DNA of 64,000 nt from Azospirillaceae bacterium (GCA_031291675.1 JARLIO010000070.1:20646-84645); one strand, 5' to 3'. Numbered from the stretch's first letter, positions 26,593 through 35,733 are shown. Notes: generated by a model not told the origin, from the letters alone. Program-made: numbers and translations.

Positions 26593-28742
26593 CAGCGATA
26601 GAACAGGGTCGCGAAAACGGCGCGCCCCGTGCCGTAGGAACAGGCGACACTCCGCGTACAGGCCGCATAGATCGTGCGGTCGGTCACGTTGGTTCCATTG
26701 ACCTGGAGGCGCCAGCGATCAAAGTCGGCGTGGCTGTTGAGGTCGAACACCATCTGGCTCGGAACCTTGAAACTATTCGGATCACTGCCCTCGGTGTCGC
26801 CGTTGTAGCGCACCCCGCCACCGAAACCGAAGCTCAAGCGTTCGTCGAGCGACCAGGTCTTGTCGAGATAGAGCGAAGCCATCTGGCTGGGGATTGCCAC
26901 GGGCCGGTTGCCAACTTCGTCCGCGAGATTGCTGCGTGTGATCCGCGGATCCTGAAAGGTCAGCGCCGCGATGAAGTTGATCTGTTTGCCCAAACTGCCA
27001 AGCGCTTCGAACTCGACACCGCGGCTGCGGATCTCGCCCGTCTCGACATTGTAACTCGTATTGCTCGGGTCGGGCGTCAGGACGTTCTGCTGGCGCAGAT
27101 CATAGGCCGCCGCGGATAACAGCAAGTCGCGGCCCGTCGGCTGAAACTTGATGCCGGCCTCGACCTGCGAGCCGGTCAACGGATCAAAGGGCGTTCCCTG
27201 GATATCGGTTCCGTTCTGCGGCTGGAACGACGTGGCATAGGAAATGTAGGGCGACACCCCGATCGGGAAGGCATAGAGCAGCGCCGTGCGATAGGTGAAG
27301 GCACTCGGGCTGGAGGCCGTTGTCGCGTTCGTCCTGTTGTTGGCGAGGTCACTGCTGGTGAAATCCTCGCGGCCCGTCAGAGTCAGGCGCCAATTGCCAA
27401 AGCCGATCTGGTCCTGGGCGTAGATCCCGGTTTGCAACATCGTCTGGTTGGTATTGGTGGTATTTGCGTAGGCCGGCCAGGTAATCGGCCTGTAAACCGG
27501 ATTGAAGACATCGATTGACGGCGCGGTGCCCTGCCCGCGCCGCAACGCCAGAAACTGTGACGAAAAATCGACGCCGGTCAGGATGTCGTGTGTCAAGGGG
27601 CCGGTCTCAAACTTGTATTCGGACTGGTTGTCCATCGAGAGGTTGTTGTACGTCGAGGATTGCCGCAATGCCTGGCGCGTCAGCGTCCGGTTATCGGCCA
27701 GGAAAGCGACGGCTGTCACATAGCGGTAATTGAGATCGAGATGCGCAAAGCGCAGAGTCTGGCGCAACGTCCAGTTTGGCGCGAGGTGATGCTCGATCTC
27801 ATAACCCACCGATGCCTGCTGCTTGGAATAGACATCGTAGTTGGGATCGCTGTTGAGAAAATCGCGCGATATCTTGCCATTGGGATTGTCCAGCACGGTC
27901 CCAACCGCCGGAAGAAACTGCGACGAAGAGCCCGCGTCGATCTGCATGTAGCTTGCCAACAGGGTGACCGTCGTGTCCTCGCCAATCCATTTGAGCGACG
28001 GCGCGACGTAAACCCGGTCGTTCTTGATGTTACGGAACTCGGTATCGGCATTGCGCGCCAGACCATTGAGGCGCCACAGGATCGTGCCATCCTGGTTCAG
28101 CGCGCCACCCAGGTCGGCGGTACCCTGGGCGCGATTGAACGAGCCGGTCTGCACCGACATCTCATTGACCTGATCGGGCCGCGGCACCTTGCTGACGCCA
28201 TCAATGATGCCGCCGAGGCTGCCGCCGCCATAGAGGGCCGAGCTGGCGCCGCGTAGAACTTCAAGCCGCTCCAGACCGTAGGGTTCCAGGTCGAAGGTTT
28301 GCGACGCGGCTGCCGCGGGAAGACGTAACCCGTCCAGATAGGTATCCGCCGCAAAGCCTCTGATGGAACCACCATAGCCACGCGGATCGTCGCGCGAACC
28401 ATAATCCGTGACGCCTGCGCTATAACGCAGTGCGCTGGCGACGCTTTGGGCGTTCTGGGTACTCAGCCGATCCTGCCCCATGACCGTCACCGCCTGAGGC
28501 GTCTCGATCAGATCCGTGGCGGTCTTGGTGGCTGAGCGGTTGGCCTTCGCGACGAAACCCGCGACCGGACCCGCCGCATTGTCCTCGGTCCGGGTCACCT
28601 CGACGGGCGGCAGGACGATGGGGTCTGACGCCGACGGTGCTTCCTCGGCCAGGGCCCGGCCGGGCGCCATCGCCCAGCCAGCGCCGACGATCAGCGGGAC
28701 GGCCGCGACACGGTGCAGATGCCGCCGCAAAGATTGCTTCAT
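26589..28742 (-). CDS. TonB-dependent siderophore receptor
   Basis: The 717 residues from MKQSLRRHLHRVAAVPLIVG have a signal peptide ending near ALA (residue 32) and a TonB box-like VLPPVEVT. The plug domain (DLIETPQAVTVMGQDRL, YSAGVTDYGSRDDPRG, GLERLEVLRGASSALYG) is followed by a long outer-membrane beta-barrel ending in Trp (TLFYRW), as outer-membrane proteins require. No N-terminal FecA-type signalling domain is present. The start at 28742 has GAGGAAG about eight bases upstream; the frame is open to 28946 but without a leader there. It imports a ferric siderophore for the downstream ABC system. Fur-like palindromes upstream suggest iron repression. Confidence 0.94.
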   Translation of the reverse strand: MKQSLRRHLHRVAAVPLIVGAGWAMAPGRALAEEAPSASDPIVLPPVEVTRTEDNAAGPVAGFVAKANRSATKTATDLIETPQAVTVMGQDRLSTQNAQSVASALRYSAGVTDYGSRDDPRGYGGSIRGFAADTYLDGLRLPAAAASQTFDLEPYGLERLEVLRGASSALYGGGSLGGIIDGVSKVPRPDQVNEMSVQTGSFNRAQGTADLGGALNQDGTILWRLNGLARNADTEFRNIKNDRVYVAPSLKWIGEDTTVTLLASYMQIDAGSSSQFLPAVGTVLDNPNGKISRDFLNSDPNYDVYSKQQASVGYEIEHHLAPNWTLRQTLRFAHLDLNYRYVTAVAFLADNRTLTRQALRQSSTYNNLSMDNQSEYKFETGPLTHDILTGVDFSSQFLALRRGQGTAPSIDVFNPVYRPITWPAYANTTNTNQTMLQTGIYAQDQIGFGNWRLTLTGREDFTSSDLANNRTNATTASSPSAFTYRTALLYAFPIGVSPYISYATSFQPQNGTDIQGTPFDPLTGSQVEAGIKFQPTGRDLLLSAAAYDLRQQNVLTPDPSNTSYNVETGEIRSRGVEFEALGSLGKQINFIAALTFQDPRITRSNLADEVGNRPVAIPSQMASLYLDKTWSLDERLSFGFGGGVRYNGDTEGSDPNSFKVPSQMVFDLNSHADFDRWRLQVNGTNVTDRTIYAACTRSVACSYGTGRAVFATLFYRW

Positions 28743-28771
28743 TGATGATCTTCCTCGGTGCCACAACAAGA

Positions 28772-28799
28772 GAATGCGACTGCGCCTCATTCGCATTAT
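28772..28799 (-). promoter_or_regulatory. Putative Fur-type operator, receptor-proximal
   Basis: AATGCGA and TCGCATT form inverted arms 11 bases apart, with an overlapping imperfect 7-1-7 repeat TGCGCCT-C-ATTCGCA, 30 to 57 bases upstream of the receptor start codon. The spacing and the GCGAAT-type half-sites match the distal palindrome at 28952, which supports a common iron regulator. Family assignment (Fur versus Irr-like) is inferred from gene context. Confidence 0.5.
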
Positions 28800-28951
28800 C
28801 AGGTCAAAAAAAGCCGCTGAAGGCGCCGTTTGAGCCATCGCCGACGGACACGCTGAGCCCCAGGGGCGGCGTCGCCCGCCGGTCGAGCCGCCCGCGACGA
28901 GCCGGGTTTGACGATGATGCGAAACGCCCCCTTTGGACCAAAACATGCGAA

Positions 28952-28966
28952 TGCGAATAATTCGCG
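28952..28966 (-). promoter_or_regulatory. Putative Fur-type 7-1-7 operator, distal
   Basis: TGCGAAT-A-ATTCGCG is a near-perfect inverted repeat in the 7-1-7 layout used by Fur, with GCGAAT/ATTCGC pairing exactly. It lies about 210 bases upstream of the TonB-receptor start. Two such sites ahead of a siderophore operon fit iron-dependent repression. The promoter itself is not clear. Confidence 0.5.
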
Positions 28967-29362
28967 TTCTCTACATTCACCTTTTCATCCCCTGCATTCA
29001 TTTCTACATGCAACAGCCAGATCACCTATCACAACATAATTGCACAATACGAGCCAGGATATCGCAGTATTTCGCCATTATTGCAGATCATACGAAGCAC
29101 CGCACAAACACAGAACCTCATCATTTCTGCGCATAGACATCTCTATACGGTCGTTAATCTGACGTAAAGTGAAAATATGCGCGCACATCGACCGGAATTT
29201 TTGCCAGTCGCCCGACGGGTCATTCGACGGTGCGCGGCAAGCAGGACCCGGACCCGCCGCATCGCCCGGCGACAGACAGCGATGGCGCCATCGCTTCGAT
29301 GACCCTCTATCCGCCGTTCCTGACAACCGTCACACCCGTCGCCGACCGGGTTGTCCCCGCCC

Positions 29363-30181
29363 TCAGTGGCGCATCAGGATCGGCAGATCCGCGTGAGCGA
29401 GCATATAGCGGGTCACACCGCCCAGGACCGCTTCGCGCCACGGGCTATGGCTATAGGCCCCCATCACCAGCAGGTCAGCATCCAGGGCATGGGCCTGCGC
29501 CAGCAATTCCGCGCCGAAGATGCCCGGGCCGATCGGCAGCACATGAAGCGTCGCCGCAATATCATGCTCGGCGAGGATCGCCGGCAGCCGCGGCTCGGGA
29601 TCCCCCGAGCGCACGCCGACCAGCACCTGCACCTGACGAGCCTTCGACAGCAGCCGCACGGCCGCGAGAACCGAACGGACGGTCCGCTTGTCGTCGCGCC
29701 AGGCAATCGCAACCCGCTCACCAAAAGGCAGCCCGGGACCAGGGGGAACAACCAGAACCGGCCGGTCCGTCGCGAACAGGCCGGCGCGCAGTTCCAGCCG
29801 GTCGTCCCCGCCGCCGCGTCCCATCTGAGGGCCGAAAACCAGGAAATCGGCCCTTTGTCCCCACGCCGTGACCAACGGTGCGGCAAGCCCGTCGAGATCG
29901 GCCCAATCGACCATGACCCCGGGCGCTCGCGCCGTCACCGCCCAGTCATCGAACGACCGGCGCAGGGCAGAAACCCGCGCACCCTCACGGTCGCGAATCG
30001 CCGCGACCTGGTGCCGGGTCAGAATTTCCTCGGTCGGCAGGATCGTTGATTCGGGCGGCATGCGGATCGCAATCACATTGATCCGGGCACTTCCCATCAG
30101 ATCGGCCAGATTGCGAGCCGCAGCCAGCGTCAGGCCGGCGACATCCGGATGATCAAGCAGAACAAGGACCACGCCGCACAT
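29363..30181 (-). CDS. Universal stress protein, UspA family
   Basis: The 272 residues begin at MCGVVLVLLDHPDVAG with GGGGACGG just upstream; longer in-frame starts lack a ribosome site. The C-terminal half is a clear Usp domain: VLVVPPG, ERVAIAWRDDKRTVRSVLAA, then ALDADLLVMGAYSHSPWREAVLGGVTRYML, with the G-2x-G-9x-G-(S/T) nucleotide loop replaced by G-A-Y-S-H-S...GGVTR. The N-terminal half is a degenerate second Usp-like domain. Tandem-Usp proteins of this length are common in Alphaproteobacteria and are tied to stress survival. The gene stands alone. Confidence 0.9.
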   Translation of the reverse strand: MCGVVLVLLDHPDVAGLTLAAARNLADLMGSARINVIAIRMPPESTILPTEEILTRHQVAAIRDREGARVSALRRSFDDWAVTARAPGVMVDWADLDGLAAPLVTAWGQRADFLVFGPQMGRGGGDDRLELRAGLFATDRPVLVVPPGPGLPFGERVAIAWRDDKRTVRSVLAAVRLLSKARQVQVLVGVRSGDPEPRLPAILAEHDIAATLHVLPIGPGIFGAELLAQAHALDADLLVMGAYSHSPWREAVLGGVTRYMLAHADLPILMRH

Positions 30182-30390
30182 TTTCCGTCCCCTCACCGCA
30201 GCCCTGGAGACAGGCCGTTCGCGGTCATCGGTCGCGCGGCAGGCGGCCACCAGCGGTTGGCCCCGACCTCACGCCACACCCGCACCACACCCCCAAGGAT
30301 ACGCCCGAAACCGCGCCGCAGCCATGGGGCAATGATACCGACCCACGAGGAGCAAAACCGGTGGAAGCTTTCGAAGCGGCGCGAGGCGGA

Positions 30391-31758
30391 CTACGGCTTT
30401 TGCGCCGCCAACGCACGGGCCGCTGTCAACAGCGCAACCGTGGGATAGCCGTCGGCCGGCTGGTGGCACGCCAGTTGGAGGGTCCGGATGGCCGCACGGG
30501 TTTTCTTGCCGATCTGGCCATCGGCACCGCCCGGATCATGGCCCAGGTCGATCAGAAGGTTTTGCAGTGCAATAACATCCTGTGGCTGCAACGGGTCGGC
30601 ATCGGTCGGCCGGGGGCCGGCGAAGGGCGGAGCCCCCGCGATGCGGTCGGCCAGCAGACCGACCGCCAGGGCATAACTCAATGATGAGTTCCAGGTCGTG
30701 ATGATCTGGAAATTGTCGAACGTCAAAAACGCCGGACCGCGATAGCCCATCGGCAGCAGAATCGCGCCGCGACCCTCGCTGGGCAGAGCCTGCCCGTCGC
30801 TGGCCACCACGCCCATCGCGACCCATTCCGCCAGTGGTTTCTGGATCGACATATCGGCGATCTGCCATGGGAAATCGGCGGGCAAACGAACCAGTGTGCC
30901 CCAGGATTGGCCGTGCCGCCAGCCAAGCCTGGCCAGATAGTTCGCCGCCGAGGCCAACGCCGTTTCCGGATCGCCCCAAATGTCCTTGCGCCCGGTGCCG
31001 GCCACGTCGACGGCATAGGACAGGAAGGTCGAGGGCATGAATTGAAAATTCCCCATCGCCCCGGCCCAGGATCCGACCATTTGCGCCGGATCCGCCGCGC
31101 CGCTGTCGGCAATCCGCAACGCATTCATCAATTCGGTGCGGAAGAACGAGGCCCGTCGACCGTCAAAGGCCAGGGTGGCCAGGGAGCGGAACACGTTGTT
31201 CTTGCCCATATTGCTGCCGAAATTGGTCTCCATGCCCCAGAAGGCGGCCAGGAATCGCGCATCGACCCCGTAACGCTCCTCAATCCGCGCCAGCGGTACG
31301 CGATATTGCTCCAGGATGTTGCGGGCCTTGGCCACCCGATCGCGGGTCACCGAACGATCGAGATAGTCCAGGAATGACAGGGTCGATTCCGGTTGGCGGC
31401 GATCCTTTTCGATGACGCCAGGATCCACGGTGAGACCACCGAGCGCTCGCTCCACTGTTTCGCGCCGAATGCCGGCCTGGACCGCCTGGTCGGCGAAGGC
31501 GGCGAGCCAGACCTCGAACCCTTGTTCATCCGGAGCGGCGGGCCGCGACGGGATCCCCGGTACCGGTCCTTCACCCGATCCCCCCGCTGACGGCGCGCCC
31601 GCGGGCACCACCAGAGCCGGTCCGCCCGACGCGATCGGGGGGACCACCGGCGCCGAACCCGGCGCCGGCCCCGGCGCCCCGGCACAGGCGGGTACGACCA
31701 GGGAGACAACAACCGTTATCGCAAGCGAGGACACCGTGCGGAGAATTCGATTAATCAC
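30391..31758 (-). CDS. Lytic murein transglycosylase (MltB family) with peptidoglycan-binding domain
   Basis: The 455-residue envelope protein starts at GTG 31758 (GGAAG six bases upstream) with a signal segment ending in VVPAC, a possible though non-ideal lipobox. A Pro/Gly/Ala linker leads to the SLT3 domain: FEVWLAAFADQAVQAGI, then AFWGMETNFGSNMG with the catalytic Glu, MVGSWAGAMGNFQFMPSTF, and NYLARLGWRHGQSWG. The C-terminal 60 residues form a PG_binding_1 domain (VIALQNLLIDLGHDPGGADG, TRAAIRTLQ). It cleaves the glycan strand to give 1,6-anhydro-muropeptides during wall turnover. It is a single gene, 209 bp from the Usp gene. Confidence 0.93.
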   Translation of the reverse strand: MINRILRTVSSLAITVVVSLVVPACAGAPGPAPGSAPVVPPIASGGPALVVPAGAPSAGGSGEGPVPGIPSRPAAPDEQGFEVWLAAFADQAVQAGIRRETVERALGGLTVDPGVIEKDRRQPESTLSFLDYLDRSVTRDRVAKARNILEQYRVPLARIEERYGVDARFLAAFWGMETNFGSNMGKNNVFRSLATLAFDGRRASFFRTELMNALRIADSGAADPAQMVGSWAGAMGNFQFMPSTFLSYAVDVAGTGRKDIWGDPETALASAANYLARLGWRHGQSWGTLVRLPADFPWQIADMSIQKPLAEWVAMGVVASDGQALPSEGRGAILLPMGYRGPAFLTFDNFQIITTWNSSLSYALAVGLLADRIAGAPPFAGPRPTDADPLQPQDVIALQNLLIDLGHDPGGADGQIGKKTRAAIRTLQLACHQPADGYPTVALLTAARALAAQKP

Positions 31759-32172
31759 GTTCAGCTTCCATCGAACGAAACACCGCGACCCGATCGCGCG
31801 CGGGATCGCGCCGCGACGATAGCACGGACAACGACGCCGCACGAAGCCCGGCAAGTTTTGCCAACGACCGGGCAAAAACTTCACCCCCGCCGGACGCCCG
31901 GCGGCCGCTCACCCCCCGCTTCTGGCTTCCCGACACGAAATTAGCGCCACCAGGGGGAAATCCTTGCCGACATCGCGCCAGTGCGCGGCGGAAATTTTGA
32001 CCGACCGGCAGAATTTTCCGGGTGACATCAGCCCCCTCCCACCAACGCCCTTGAAAAACAAGCGAAAATTATTGGCACACCCCTTGCTTATAGCAGTGAA
32101 GCGGAATTGCCCGGTTTTCAAAATCGGGCAGCACCACACACGGCCACAATCTAAAAGATGAAGGAGGTCGCA
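31759..32172. other. Intergenic region carrying a sigma-54 promoter
   Basis: About 410 bp between divergent genes. Apart from the sigma-54 promoter at 32073-32089 and the ribosome site of the next gene, it shows no gene. The stretch 31945-32060 is A-rich on the plus strand and could hold an upstream activator site, but no clear palindrome was seen. Confidence 0.5.
32073..32089 (+). promoter_or_regulatory. Sigma-54 (RpoN) promoter of the Ser/Thr-rich gene
   Basis: TTGGCACACCCCTTGCTT holds the -24 GG (32074-32075) and -12 GC (32086-32087) separated by exactly 10 bases, matching TGGCAC-N5-TTGCT in full. The predicted start of transcription is near 32099, giving a leader of about 74 bases before the ATG at 32173. 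RpoN promoters need an AAA+ activator bound upstream, so expression should be conditional. Confidence 0.85.
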
Positions 32173-32961
32173 ATGTCGAGTTCAATTTCGGGCTCATCGT
32201 CCAGTCAATCACAACTCCTGGCCCAGGAACTCAGTAAGCTTCGCGCGGCGCAACAAGCGTCGGCGGCCAGCAGCAACAGCACGTCCTCGTCCGACAGTAC
32301 GTCGTCGACGACCAGTTCGACAACATCGAGCACAACCGCAAGCACATCGGCGACGACCTCGAGCAGTCTGCTCGTTTCCGATCTGGCGCAGCTCCTGCTT
32401 CAGCTTCAGGAAGGTTCGGCACCGACCACCGACGCAACCACGGCCGCGGCGACCGCATCCTCGACCGCTTCCACCAGCGCGTCGACATCGTCCTCCAGCA
32501 CCAGCTCAACCTCAACGGCCTCGGACACTGACGAGGCCTCAAAGATCGAGAACGATCTTGCCACCCTGGTCGCGGATCTCAGCAGCGTGATGGGCAGTAC
32601 GTCCTCCAGCTCAAGCGGCAGCTCCGCCGCCGCCGCGAGCAGCTCGACCAGCGACAGCACCAGTGCAACCACCTCCGCCTCCGTCAGCGGCCAGTTCGGT
32701 TCGCGTAACCTCGAAGCGGCATTGGCCTCTCTGCTCAGCGGCTCGACGGACAGCTCCACGAGCGGAACATCGACCGCGAGCAGCACGTCTTCGACCGCCA
32801 GCACCACGACGGCCAGCTCGACCGCCGCCTCCACCACGGCGTCCACCACGGCCTCGACCGCCGCAACCCTGGCATCGATGCTGTCCCAGCTGGAAAGCTA
32901 TTCCAGCGTGCAGAACTTCGAGGATGCTTCCCTCGAAAGCAGCATGGCCCTGAGCATCTAG
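32173..32961 (+). CDS. Ser/Thr/Ala-rich low-complexity protein with spaced amphipathic helices
   Basis: This 262-residue protein is dominated by Ser, Thr and Ala. Five short Leu-rich helical segments stand out at about residues 12-31 (LLAQELSKLRAAQQA), 63-82 (LLVSDLAQLLLQLQEG), 119-141 (KIENDLATLVADLSSVM), 172-191 (RNLEAALASLLSG) and 230-262 (LASMLSQLESYSSVQNF). The linkers are nearly pure Ser/Thr. There is no signal peptide, Cys or membrane segment. The start is ATG 32173, because the earlier ATG at 32158 is part of the ribosome site (AAGGAGG). It lies behind a consensus sigma-54 promoter. I do not recognise the family; options include a secreted or surface-layer filler, a flagellum-associated export substrate, or an acceptor for O-glycosylation. 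Confidence 0.8.
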   Translation: MSSSISGSSSSQSQLLAQELSKLRAAQQASAASSNSTSSSDSTSSTTSSTTSSTTASTSATTSSSLLVSDLAQLLLQLQEGSAPTTDATTAAATASSTASTSASTSSSSTSSTSTASDTDEASKIENDLATLVADLSSVMGSTSSSSSGSSAAAASSSTSDSTSATTSASVSGQFGSRNLEAALASLLSGSTDSSTSGTSTASSTSSTASTTTASSTAASTTASTTASTAATLASMLSQLESYSSVQNFEDASLESSMALSI

Positions 32962-33324
32962 CACACCTGCGGATCGGCCCTCGCATCAGGACCCCATCCG
33001 CCCACTCTAGCACCCGAAATCAGGAGATTTGCCACGTTTCCTGTTTTTGAAGATCCGTTCCGTACCCAAGTCCTTCATGGCTGCCTGTCGCGAATGTCGT
33101 GGGTGAAGATGGTACGAAATCGGCGTTCCTGGCCCGCCCGGTTCGAACAAGTCGAACGGGTGCGCGCCGCCTCTGACGCCCTGGCCAACGATCCGCAACC
33201 GGGTCCCCTTTCTCGTTCCCTTCCGGCCATCCGCTCCCGGCTGTCGTGCCGGGCAATCGCGGACAATTCTCGATAACGGCGCTATAGTCACCACCCAGAC
33301 AGAAGGTCACGTCTGGAGGCTGGA
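32962..33324. other. Intergenic region, no supported gene
   Basis: About 360 bp. It contains an imperfect hairpin (CCCGGTTCGA / TCGAACGGG, near 33137-33161) that could end transcription of the Ser/Thr-rich gene, though no T-run follows. Short frames on both strands have neither a ribosome site nor recognisable sequence. Confidence 0.5.
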
Positions 33325-34992
33325 ATGACGCGCTCTGGTAGGCGCAACCGCGAAATGCCAGGGCTCCCGCGCCCGGTGCCACGACGCGCCGTGGCAATTC
33401 TGCGTTTGACGCTGCTGGCGGGCGGTCTCGTCGCTGGACTGGCGGCCGTATTTCCCGCCCCGATCCCGGCCAGCGAAGCCATCCCCGACGCGGAGACGGA
33501 GGCCCCTGCTCTCGCCGGACGAATTGCATGGGTCGATGGCGCGGTCGCGGTGCGTTTTGCCGATGACGCGGCCTGGTCGGTCGCCGAGCCCAACGATCCG
33601 ATTGCCGGCCGACGTCCCGACGCCGCCGTGCCCGAGGATGGCGATGCCGTCCGTGTCGGCAACAACAGCCACGCCCGTATCGACGTTGGATCCGCCCAAC
33701 TCTCGCTTTCACCCGAAACAGAAATTGACCTGATCGCGTTCGACCCCGGGCAAACCCAGGTCCGATTGACCCGGGGCGCGGTGGATATCCGGCTCGATGC
33801 GACCACGCCCCCCAGCCGCTTCGCCGTGACGACACCACAAGGCACGGTCGAGTTGGCCGCGGACGGGTTATACCGGCTGGTCGCCGGGACGGACACGGCG
33901 CCGACCGAGATCATGGTCTGGCAGGGTGGGGCCGATCCCGGCGACGAGGGGCAACACCGCCCGGTTGAAGCCGGTCAACGGGCGGCGCTTTATCCAAGCG
34001 GCGGGATCGCGGTTTTTGACAATTTGCCGGCGTTGCCCGCCGTCCTCGAACCCGGGATCGCCGCGACGCCACCGCCGGAAATCGCATCCCAAAACGTCCC
34101 GGAGGCCGTTCCCGCAGACGTCCCGGCCGAAGCCACGGTGCCGACGCCCCCGGGTCAGGGCCAGCCTTATGTTTTGGCCGAACAGTCGGGCTATCAGGAT
34201 CTCGACCACTATGGTCAATGGGACCAGACACCGGCCTATGGGCCGATCTGGTTCCCGGTCACCGTGGCACCGGATTGGGCCCCCTATCGCTTTGGTCATT
34301 GGCGCCTGATTCGTCCCTGGGGCTGGACCTGGATCGACGACGCGCCCTGGGGCTTCACCCCGTTCCATTACGGCCGTTGGATCCAGATAGACGGGCGCTG
34401 GGGCTGGGTCCCCGGCCCAAGACGGGACCACCCAACCTTTTCACCGGCCCAGGTGGCGTTTCCAACGCCGATCCCGGGTGGACGTGCGGCCCGGCGCGAT
34501 CGCCCCCCCGTCGACTGGGTGCCGCTCACGCCCACAGTCCCCTTCGAACCGCTCCCGGGCGCCGCAACGACAGTCCCTGGCACCGCCGCCATGCCCGATC
34601 ATGGACAATCCCGGACCCCGTCATCGCAAAATGTGATCGAGCCGCCGCATGTCAAGGGCCCGGTGGTTCCGCCAACCCTGCATCCCGCCGCACCGGATCT
34701 TCACCCGATAATCACCCGGTCACCCCGAGCACCGGTCACGACCCCACCCCGGACGTCGCAAACGCTCGCCACGACGCCGGCTCCCGTCGTGCCGGTACCG
34801 CCACCCCTCGTAATTCTGCCGGGAACCACACCCGCGGTGCCAAACCAGATCGCGACACCCCATGCGATGCCGCCCGCCATCCAGCCGGTGGTACCATTGC
34901 CGCTTCACCCGCAGCCGGTGCCGGCAGGCCGGCCCTTGCCCGCGGCGGCACCCCGTGGCGATGACCGGCCACCGGGATTCCCGGGTCATTGA
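33325..34992 (+). CDS. FecR-domain protein with DUF6600-type Trp/Tyr repeats
   Basis: The 555 residues start at ATG with GGAGG six bases upstream. A basic N-terminus and signal-like helix (AVAILRLTLLAGGLVAGLAA) lead to a FecR-like beta domain (residues about 60-200: GRIAWVDGAVAVR, GDAVRVGNNSHARIDVG, LTRGAVDIRL, TPQGTVELAADGLYRL). A region of repeated aromatic strands follows (YGQWDQTPAYGPIWFP, YRFGHWRLIRPWGWTWIDDA, PFHYGRWIQIDGRWGWVPG), typical of DUF6600. The last 150 residues are a Pro-rich tail. It should be periplasmic or surface-exposed. FecR domains often act in envelope sensing or as structural modules, and this one has no sigma-factor partner nearby. Function unknown. Confidence 0.85.
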   Translation: MTRSGRRNREMPGLPRPVPRRAVAILRLTLLAGGLVAGLAAVFPAPIPASEAIPDAETEAPALAGRIAWVDGAVAVRFADDAAWSVAEPNDPIAGRRPDAAVPEDGDAVRVGNNSHARIDVGSAQLSLSPETEIDLIAFDPGQTQVRLTRGAVDIRLDATTPPSRFAVTTPQGTVELAADGLYRLVAGTDTAPTEIMVWQGGADPGDEGQHRPVEAGQRAALYPSGGIAVFDNLPALPAVLEPGIAATPPPEIASQNVPEAVPADVPAEATVPTPPGQGQPYVLAEQSGYQDLDHYGQWDQTPAYGPIWFPVTVAPDWAPYRFGHWRLIRPWGWTWIDDAPWGFTPFHYGRWIQIDGRWGWVPGPRRDHPTFSPAQVAFPTPIPGGRAARRDRPPVDWVPLTPTVPFEPLPGAATTVPGTAAMPDHGQSRTPSSQNVIEPPHVKGPVVPPTLHPAAPDLHPIITRSPRAPVTTPPRTSQTLATTPAPVVPVPPPLVILPGTTPAVPNQIATPHAMPPAIQPVVPLPLHPQPVPAGRPLPAAAPRGDDRPPGFPGH

Positions 34993-35014
34993 CGCCGCGC
35001 GCGTCGACGATGGA

Positions 35015-35350
35015 TCACTCCGCCCCGGCGGGCGTCGGAACCGAGACCTCATCCGGACGGGCAGCCGTGACCGCGGCAAACGCGGTCAAAGGCCCCCGCG
35101 CCACCGCCGCCTGTTTGGTTCGCGACGGCGGTGCGATGGCCAACGCCACGGTCACCGGTGCCGCGCTCCAACGGGCTGAGGGGTGCAGTCTCGCGCCACT
35201 TTGGCACCGGGATGTGATGCCAACACGCCCCGCGGACGGAATCACCCCGGATGCCTCATCCCGCGCGGGTGGCTGCGTCCATCCCGGCCCGGCCAGCAGC
35301 GACAGGAAAAAGGCCGCCACACACGCCAGCTTCGTCGAATGGCCGTTCAT
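35015..35350 (-). CDS. Small secreted protein of unknown function
   Basis: This 111-residue product starts at ATG 35350 behind a strong site (GAGGAGGG). It has a clear signal peptide, NGHSTKLACVAAFFLSLLAG, with cleavage likely after GWT or TQ near residue 25. The mature part is Ala/Pro/Ser-rich with one Cys and no known domain. The gene converges on the FecR-type gene with a 22-bp gap. The ribosome site and leader are the reasons for calling it; the mature region alone would not be convincing. Confidence 0.6.
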   Translation of the reverse strand: MNGHSTKLACVAAFFLSLLAGPGWTQPPARDEASGVIPSAGRVGITSRCQSGARLHPSARWSAAPVTVALAIAPPSRTKQAAVARGPLTAFAAVTAARPDEVSVPTPAGAE

Positions 35351-35733
35351 CGGCTCCCTCCTCTGCGATTTTGTCCGAGACCACGGGACCCGGACATCCC
35401 GGCGCCACAACCGTCATCGACCACCCGGGATCAATGAGGCCCGCGCCGAAATGCGGTCCCGCGGCGTTGTCTTCCTGTTCTTGTCCGATTGCCACGGCCT
35501 CGCCAGAATACCAAACAAAGAATCGACCGGACAGGCGATGCCGGACCCCAGCAGGGAAGCCCGAAATCTCATTCTCTGACCAAACCATAAACAAGAAAAC
35601 GCACGCTGTCAGATAGTAATTTCTTTATATCCTGCCTTTTTCGTCGCGGCAGGCTTTGTCTTCTGGAAGATTTAGATGTTTTTATAAATAATTTATATAA
35701 CGAAGCGTCGGCTTTGGTCGCACCAGACCCCGA
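35351..35733. other. Intergenic region with an A+T-rich core
   Basis: About 380 bp. The part 35575-35720 is strongly A+T-rich and probably holds the promoter of the small secreted-protein gene. A CCTGCC/GGCAGG stem at about 35632-35654, with an 11-base loop, may be the terminator of the minus-strand phosphatase gene. No gene was seen. Confidence 0.45.

Larger units (their letters stand above)
28743..29362. other. Intergenic region upstream of the siderophore operon
   Basis: About 620 bp with no supported gene. It holds the two Fur-like repeats and a markedly A+T-rich stretch (about 28970-29190). This is probably the promoter region of the minus-strand receptor gene, and also the trailer of the UspA gene, which ends at 29363 on the same strand. 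Short open frames here lack ribosome sites and family similarity. Confidence 0.5.

Noticed and set aside
33007..33294. 95-codon minus-strand frame in the gap before the FecR-type gene
   Set aside because: No ribosome site, no recognisable sequence, and an Arg/Gly/Pro-rich makeup typical of non-coding high-GC frames.
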